From NCBI GenBank assembly GCA_009781515.1, contig WQXY01000019.1, positions 1 through 44,645 on the forward strand: a stretch of 44,645 nt of DNA, read 5' to 3'. This DNA comes from Oscillospiraceae bacterium (lineage in GTDB: Bacteria > Bacillota > Clostridia > Oscillospirales > Oscillospiraceae). The stretch's first letter is position 1; each line of letters begins with the position of its first letter. The notes under the pieces are model-generated. The model was not told where the DNA came from. It did no database searches and worked only from the letters and a program-made list of their open reading frames with translations. Below are positions 40,902 through 44,645 of the stretch, piece by piece. The position numbers and the translations under genes were made by a program.

Positions 40902-41567
40902 CTAGTTTATGATCCTTCCGTCGAGCATTTCTATTTTTCGCTTGCACCGGTCTGCGACATCTTTTTCGTGACTCACTATCACGACTGTTATACCGGTTTC
41001 ATTAAGCTTTTCTAATATCTGCATAACAGCTTCAGTATTTTTTGTATCAAGCGAACCGGTGGGTTCATCTGCAAAAAGATACCTCGGTTTTGTTACGATA
41101 GCACGAGCAATTGCTACGCGTTGTTTTTCACCACCGGATAATGTATTTGCACTCTGTTTTATGTTTGCTACCATGTCTACCTGTTCTAAAGCTTCATATA
41201 CGCGCTTATTACGTTCTTTCCTATTCATCTTATGTAAGAGCAAAGGAAACATTACATTGTCAAATACAGAATAATCATCAATTAACATAAAGTCTTGCAG
41301 TACGATTGATACATCATTATTGCGTATAGCCGCAAGCTTAAAGTCGCTCAATTTAGATAGCTCTTTATTATCTAAAGTCACACTACCTTCATATGCTTTA
41401 TCAAGGCAAGCTAAGATGTGAAGAAGTGTTGATTTACCAGAACCAGAAACACCTGTAATTGCAAGCATCTCACCAGAATGAATTTCTATGTCAACACTAT
41501 TCAAAGCCTTGAACCCTTTCTTATTATCAGAGTAATATGTCTTTGTTAAATTAGTTATTTTTATCAA
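40902..41567 (-). CDS. ABC transporter ATP-binding protein (MacB/LolD type)
   Basis: The 221-residue ATPase has Walker A GVSGSGKST, the signature LSGGEKQRVAIARAIV, Walker B LFADEPTGSLD and the switch His in VIVSHEKDVADRC. It belongs to the group working with FtsX/MacB-type permeases, two of which are encoded directly upstream. It starts with TTG at 41567, and that TTGA overlaps the stop of the second permease. The three genes form one transporter for export or membrane extraction, perhaps of the secreted protein or peptide encoded at the head of the operon, or for immunity to it. Confidence 0.93.
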   Translation of the reverse strand: MIKITNLTKTYYSDNKKGFKALNSVDIEIHSGEMLAITGVSGSGKSTLLHILACLDKAYEGSVTLDNKELSKLSDFKLAAIRNNDVSIVLQDFMLIDDYSVFDNVMFPLLLHKMNRKERNKRVYEALEQVDMVANIKQSANTLSGGEKQRVAIARAIVTKPRYLFADEPTGSLDTKNTEAVMQILEKLNETGITVVIVSHEKDVADRCKRKIEMLDGRIIN

Positions 41568-42697
41568 TAGAACTCTCTCCTTATAATTTCAATAAGTTGT
41601 TGTTTTTTTAAAATATTAAGCGGAATAAATACTGTAAATATTACTGTCAATAAAAAAATGAGTGGCATTACAAAGCTGTTCATTTTGATTAACATCGACG
41701 AACTGTGAAGGAGAGGAATATTACTATTTATTAGTAAAAAGTATATTATAATTGCTAACAGACTTGAATATATTGAGATTATCATTAAATAAAAAACCAT
41801 TATTTTGGCAATGTCAGATTTGCCAAACCCTATCATCATAAGAGTTGCAAATTTCTTCATATTTCTGATTGCAGCAAGAGTCGTGCAACCAATCAAACCT
41901 GATATGGATACTGCAAGTAATAATATTACAAATGGTAAAAAGAACAGCACACGAGAATTCCTATCTTCTATACCGGATTCGTATATTTCATTGAAGCTAC
42001 GAAAATATCCAAAATTTCTTAGATTCGATATAGTTTCTTGATCATTAGTTAGTATTAAACTGCTCATTGTTATTTTCTCATAATCTGAACCTATATGGTA
42101 AATTGCTGCCTCTCTATCTACTATTAATCTTGGTTTACTATCACTTTGTACAATATCCGATGATGTTATTCCTGTCCCACCTACGTTGAGGTCTATCGAC
42201 AAATTAGTACTTTGTATTCCCACGATTTTAATTTTTACGCTTTTGTTATAATCAAAACGTGAAGAAACTTCAATTATGTCATTTAGTCCTAATCCAAAAA
42301 CACTTCTCGTAAGAACTGCTGGTAAGTAATCAGCACTTTTTTCAACTTCACTAAGCCATTTCCCTTGATTTATATTAGGATGAAAGTAACTAAAAAATTC
42401 ATTATCAAATGCAAGAATGTCAATGTCAAATAAAAACAAAGAAGCACTTATAACATCGTAATTGCCTTCTATTTCATCTAAAACATGATTTCCTGTGAAC
42501 TCAAAATAGTCGGAAGAAAATATACCACCATCTATATCTGATAAACCTTTAAAAACCTGTGCTTTTTCATTTGCTGCATTATATTGCGAAATCATTATAA
42601 AACATATACATAGAGCTGCAGAATACTGTATCATTAAAACAAAATTTGTAAAAAGTTTATTGTTAAATATATTGAAAGCGAACTTTATGTGTTTCAT
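41564..42697 (-). CDS. FtsX/MacB-like ABC transporter permease, second subunit
   Basis: The 377-residue protein has one N-terminal membrane segment (residues 18-38), an extracellular region of about 200 residues, and three C-terminal segments (about 250-275, 300-325 and 340-362), the FtsX/MacB layout. ATLAAIRNMKKFATLMMIGFGKSDIAKIM between the first two C-terminal segments resembles the coupling motif of this group. It overlaps its neighbours on both sides by four bases. Sequence similarity to the first subunit is low, so they probably form a heterodimer. Confidence 0.8.
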   Translation of the reverse strand: MKHIKFAFNIFNNKLFTNFVLMIQYSAALCICFIMISQYNAANEKAQVFKGLSDIDGGIFSSDYFEFTGNHVLDEIEGNYDVISASLFLFDIDILAFDNEFFSYFHPNINQGKWLSEVEKSADYLPAVLTRSVFGLGLNDIIEVSSRFDYNKSVKIKIVGIQSTNLSIDLNVGGTGITSSDIVQSDSKPRLIVDREAAIYHIGSDYEKITMSSLILTNDQETISNLRNFGYFRSFNEIYESGIEDRNSRVLFFLPFVILLLAVSISGLIGCTTLAAIRNMKKFATLMMIGFGKSDIAKIMVFYLMIISIYSSLLAIIIYFLLINSNIPLLHSSSMLIKMNSFVMPLIFLLTVIFTVFIPLNILKKQQLIEIIRREFY

Positions 42698-43731
42698 CTA
42701 TTATCTCCCTTAATCATATGAGTTAAGGTCTTTCGAATGGTTGACGAAAAAATGATCATGAAAAGCACTAAATAAACAGTGAATACTATTATATAATCTT
42801 GTAATGCGAGTGAGTACTCACGATTACTAACGGTAATAAACGAAACAATTGAAGACATATTGAAGTGTGTAATTGCAAAACACACAGCAAACATACCAAA
42901 AAGTATTACAATATTCTCTATCAATATGCTAATTATGCTACGCAACCTATGAAAGCCACAAATACGCATAATCTTAATATACTTATCTCTTGTTTCTAAC
43001 ACATATTTATAGAGATAAGCTGCGTTAAGCAAAGATATCGCAAAAACAGCAATGATAATAATATACTCTATAATAACATCTGCTGATTGCGTAAGCACAT
43101 TTGGTGGCTCAACAACAGCTCCTATGAAGTTTTCCATTACACTATTAGTTATGTAATCAATAGCAAAAATATCAGGGATAGTATTTGTGTAGAAAATCAT
43201 CTTGTTTGGTTTAATTTCATTAACAATATCAATCACAGATGCAATATCAACGATACTATGGAACCAAGTTTTTCCAACAACAATATAGTTTCTATAAAAA
43301 AATTCTATTTCCGACCCTATCGGAGTATACCCAAACATATCATCATGTAAAATTGATAAAACAATTTCATTCTTTTCATTTATGCTACGTCCATTAGATA
43401 ATTCACTATAATTCTCGTTCGATATAACATCAACTTGCAAATTTAAACTGTCGTTCATTAACGAAAGCCCATCTATTAAACTTTCATTTTCTAAGATAAA
43501 AGCATCAATATCATTAATGATTTTTTTAATATCAGTATTAAAAAAATCAACAGAAAACATACGAAGACTGGTGAAAACGTTTTTTGCATAATCTACATTA
43601 GCACGGAAAATAGAAAACACATATAAAGTGGCTACTAAAGATATTATCTGAACTGCAACATATATTGAAAAAAGCAGCTTGTGTTTTTTTGCAAATAGCA
43701 ATATATTTTTATATATAAGCAGCAATTGCAC
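42694..43731 (-). CDS. FtsX/MacB-like ABC transporter permease, first subunit
   Basis: The 345-residue protein shows the same layout as its neighbour: a membrane segment near residues 17-40, an extracellular domain, and three C-terminal segments (about 222-245, 268-290 and 310-330). YVLETRDKYIKIMRICGFHRLRSIISILIENI fits the coupling helix. Similar permease pairs are found with bacteriocin-type peptides in Bacillota. It starts with GTG at 43731, ten bases after AAAGGAAAGGG. A strong hairpin at 43784-43825 separates it from the secreted-protein gene. Confidence 0.78.
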   Translation of the reverse strand: MQLLLIYKNILLFAKKHKLLFSIYVAVQIISLVATLYVFSIFRANVDYAKNVFTSLRMFSVDFFNTDIKKIINDIDAFILENESLIDGLSLMNDSLNLQVDVISNENYSELSNGRSINEKNEIVLSILHDDMFGYTPIGSEIEFFYRNYIVVGKTWFHSIVDIASVIDIVNEIKPNKMIFYTNTIPDIFAIDYITNSVMENFIGAVVEPPNVLTQSADVIIEYIIIIAVFAISLLNAAYLYKYVLETRDKYIKIMRICGFHRLRSIISILIENIVILFGMFAVCFAITHFNMSSIVSFITVSNREYSLALQDYIIVFTVYLVLFMIIFSSTIRKTLTHMIKGDNR

Positions 43732-43783
43732 TAAAATACTACACCCTTTCCTTTATATTTCACTTGTTATAACTCGCATAATC

Positions 43784-43825
43784 ACATCACACCAACTACA
43801 TATTATTGCGTAGTTGGTGTGATGT
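43784..43825. repeat. Perfect 16-bp stem between the secreted-protein gene and the ABC genes
   Basis: ACATCACACCAACTAC (43784-43799) pairs perfectly with 43810-43825, with a 10-base loop. It begins nine bases after the secreted-protein stop codon. No T-run follows in the minus direction, so it is more likely an mRNA end-stabilising or processing stem, or a leaky attenuator, than a full terminator. Confidence 0.7.
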
Positions 43826-43834
43826 AAAAAATGT

Positions 43835-44272
43835 TTATTTGCTACCTGTAATTGTTGCAGTACCTATAATATTTGTATGAGTTGAGTTTGATGTTACTCT
43901 TACTCTATGTAAAGTGCTTGTTGTTTCAACCCATAAAATACCCGTGACTACTGACGGTTCAAAATTATATGTTGTTTTCGTTTTTGTTGCATTATTCCAA
44001 CTAGAATATAAAGTGCAAAAATTTACTCGTGATGAATCTTCAACATCTGTAGTTATTGAATCAGGAGATGTGGCACCTCCTTTGTTAAATGAACCTCGTG
44101 CAGTGAGCTCCCATGTATTTGGTTGATTGATACGCAAAGTTTTTGAAGTGCTACTGCCAGTTAATTTGTACGAGGTTGAAGATGTGCTTGTTGCCGAAAC
44201 TATAAACGAACATGCGACGACAAGCAATGTAACAATAGTTATAAGAGCAACCAATTTCTTTAGTTTTAACAT
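43835..44272 (-). CDS. Small secreted Ser/Thr-rich beta protein of unknown function
   Basis: The 145-residue protein has a clear signal peptide (residues 1-27, KLKKLVALITIVTLLVVACSFIVSA). The mature 118 residues are rich in Ser, Thr and Asn, contain a single Cys (V-N-F-C-T-L-Y), and appear all-beta (KTLRINQPNTWELTARGSF, GILWVETTSTLHRVRVTS). No family is recognised. GGAGG precedes the ATG at 44272. Standing between an AgrD-like peptide and an ABC exporter it could be a bacteriocin-like or adhesive effector, but that is inferred from position. The Cys in the signal region (V-A-C-S) is not a good lipobox. Confidence 0.75.
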   Translation of the reverse strand: MLKLKKLVALITIVTLLVVACSFIVSATSTSSTSYKLTGSSTSKTLRINQPNTWELTARGSFNKGGATSPDSITTDVEDSSRVNFCTLYSSWNNATKTKTTYNFEPSVVTGILWVETTSTLHRVRVTSNSTHTNIIGTATITGSK

Positions 44273-44340
44273 TTTGTCCTCCTTTAATTAAATATAAATT
44301 CTTGATTAATCATCAATTGTTTTTCTATCACATTAATTCA

Positions 44341-44478
44341 TTACTTTTTTAGCTTCATAACAGAATCAGGTATCTTAGGTTGGTGGAAAACAAAGTAACA
44401 GAAATTCGCTGAATATTCTGCTGTCATAAGCGCAAGCGATGCAAACAAAAAACCAAATCTTCCAAGTATCTTCTTCAT
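44341..44478 (-). CDS. agrD: AgrD-like cyclic lactone autoinducer peptide precursor
   Basis: A 45-residue precursor, too short for most gene callers, with a perfect GGAGGG before the ATG at 44478. The N-terminal amphipathic leader KKILGRFGFLFASLALMTA is followed by N-F-C-Y-F-V-F-H-Q-P-K-I-P and a basic end MKLKK. This is the layout of clostridial AgrD peptides: a Cys at the first position of a five-residue ring (C27-Y-F-V-F31), then x-Q-P-x-x-P and a charged tail that the protease AgrB removes. The product would be a thiolactone ring with a short N-terminal tail. No agrB is in the window; it may lie past the right edge or elsewhere. Confidence 0.82.
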   Translation of the reverse strand: MKKILGRFGFLFASLALMTAEYSANFCYFVFHQPKIPDSVMKLKK

Positions 44479-44524
44479 GTGTATCCCTCCTTAATAAATA
44501 ATTCGGTATGCTACCGTTGATAGT

Positions 44525-44555
44525 AGTATACCGCAGAAAAAATAAAAAATCTCAA
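44525..44555 (-). promoter_or_regulatory. agrD promoter with over-long spacer
   Basis: On the minus strand TTGAGA (44550-44555) and a perfect TATACT (44525-44530) are 19 bp apart. A spacer longer than 17 bp makes a weak promoter that needs an activator, as known for the agr P2 and P3 promoters of Staphylococcus. The direct repeats lie right beside the -35 box. Confidence 0.65.
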
Positions 44556-44559
44556 CAAT

Positions 44560-44622
44560 GTAATATATAGTAAGTTTTATGTAATATATAGTAAGTTTTA
44601 TGTAATAAATAGTATTTTTTGT
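44560..44622. repeat. Three 21-bp direct repeats, candidate LytTR (AgrA-type) binding sites
   Basis: GTAATATATAGTAAGTTTTAT occurs at 44560-44580 and exactly again at 44581-44601; a third, partly changed copy begins at 44602 (GTAATAAATAGTATTTTT). The 21-bp period equals two helical turns and equals the 9+12 spacing of AgrA direct repeats. The array ends four bases from the -35 box of the agrD promoter. Confidence 0.75.
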
Positions 44623-44645
44623 TAAATTGATTATTTCAAAATTAA

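Noticed and set aside
43784-43825. Stem considered as an intrinsic terminator for the minus strand
   Set aside because: No T-run follows it in the direction of transcription; the T-run lies before the stem.
43835-44272. Secreted protein considered as a lactococcin 972-type bacteriocin because of the neighbouring permeases
   Set aside because: The characteristic motifs and size of that family are not visible, and the permeases are of the separate FtsX-like form, so no bacteriocin name is justified.
44560-44622. Short tandem repeats considered as the start of a CRISPR array
   Set aside because: The units are directly adjacent without spacers and are only 21 bp. Their position next to a -35 box fits protein binding sites better.

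Overview
The window looks like a chromosomal segment of a low-to-mid GC Gram-positive anaerobe of the Bacillota, most likely class Clostridia. Signs are strong GGAGG ribosome binding sites, housekeeping promoters of the TTGACA-N17-TATAAT type, YesM/YesN two-component genes, a PadR operon, CUT1 sugar transport without its own ATPase, and an AgrD-type peptide. The genus cannot be fixed from this sequence. No tRNA, rRNA or CRISPR array was seen.

Layout. (1) 1-4207: the end of a DUF6273 surface protein, a secreted NlpC/P60-like protein, an array of hairpins, and an autoregulated PadR / HAAS(DUF1700) / DUF4097 envelope operon. (2) 4222-10204, minus strand: one probable operon serC-serA-ymdB-rarA plus a membrane-anchored protein of unknown function, driven by a promoter overlapping the mtaB stop codon. 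(3) 10201-13876: mtaB, and divergently a cysteine desulfurase followed by mnmA, i.e. tRNA modification; the desulfurase promoter predicts a leaderless mRNA. (4) 13901-23817: an accessory patchwork with two GNATs, an Isf-like flavoprotein, HicAB, an RHH regulator, an HD hydrolase, a 1113-residue ABC exporter with an odd Met-rich insert, a Phd antitoxin with a shortened ParE-like partner, a class II Fic protein, and several dispersed hairpin repeats. (5) 23922-36487: an MFS transporter, then a disaccharide locus (YesN/YesM two-component system, binding protein, two permeases, GH65 phosphorylase, HAD phosphatase). The GH65 gene is split by a complete IS21-family element at its catalytic GPDEY motif. 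(6) 36488-44645, clearly more AT-rich: a defence/quorum-sensing island.

The most interesting part is region 6. All its genes run on the minus strand: an AgrD-like cyclic peptide precursor (44341-44478, too short for usual gene calling), a small secreted Ser/Thr-rich protein, two FtsX/MacB-like permeases, an ABC ATPase, KwaA, KwaB and a large SAMHD1/dGTPase-like HD protein. The first gene is preceded by three 21-bp direct repeats spaced like LytTR (AgrA-type) binding sites, next to a promoter with an over-long 19-bp spacer. From the ABC ATPase to kwaA there are only 36 bp, and kwaA/kwaB overlap. The arrangement suggests that the anti-phage system Kiwa sits downstream of a quorum-sensing promoter, together with an exporter and a secreted protein. 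The agrB, agrC and agrA genes are not in the window and may lie beyond its right edge. The left edge of the island carries the decayed remains of an MNT/HEPN toxin-antitoxin module.
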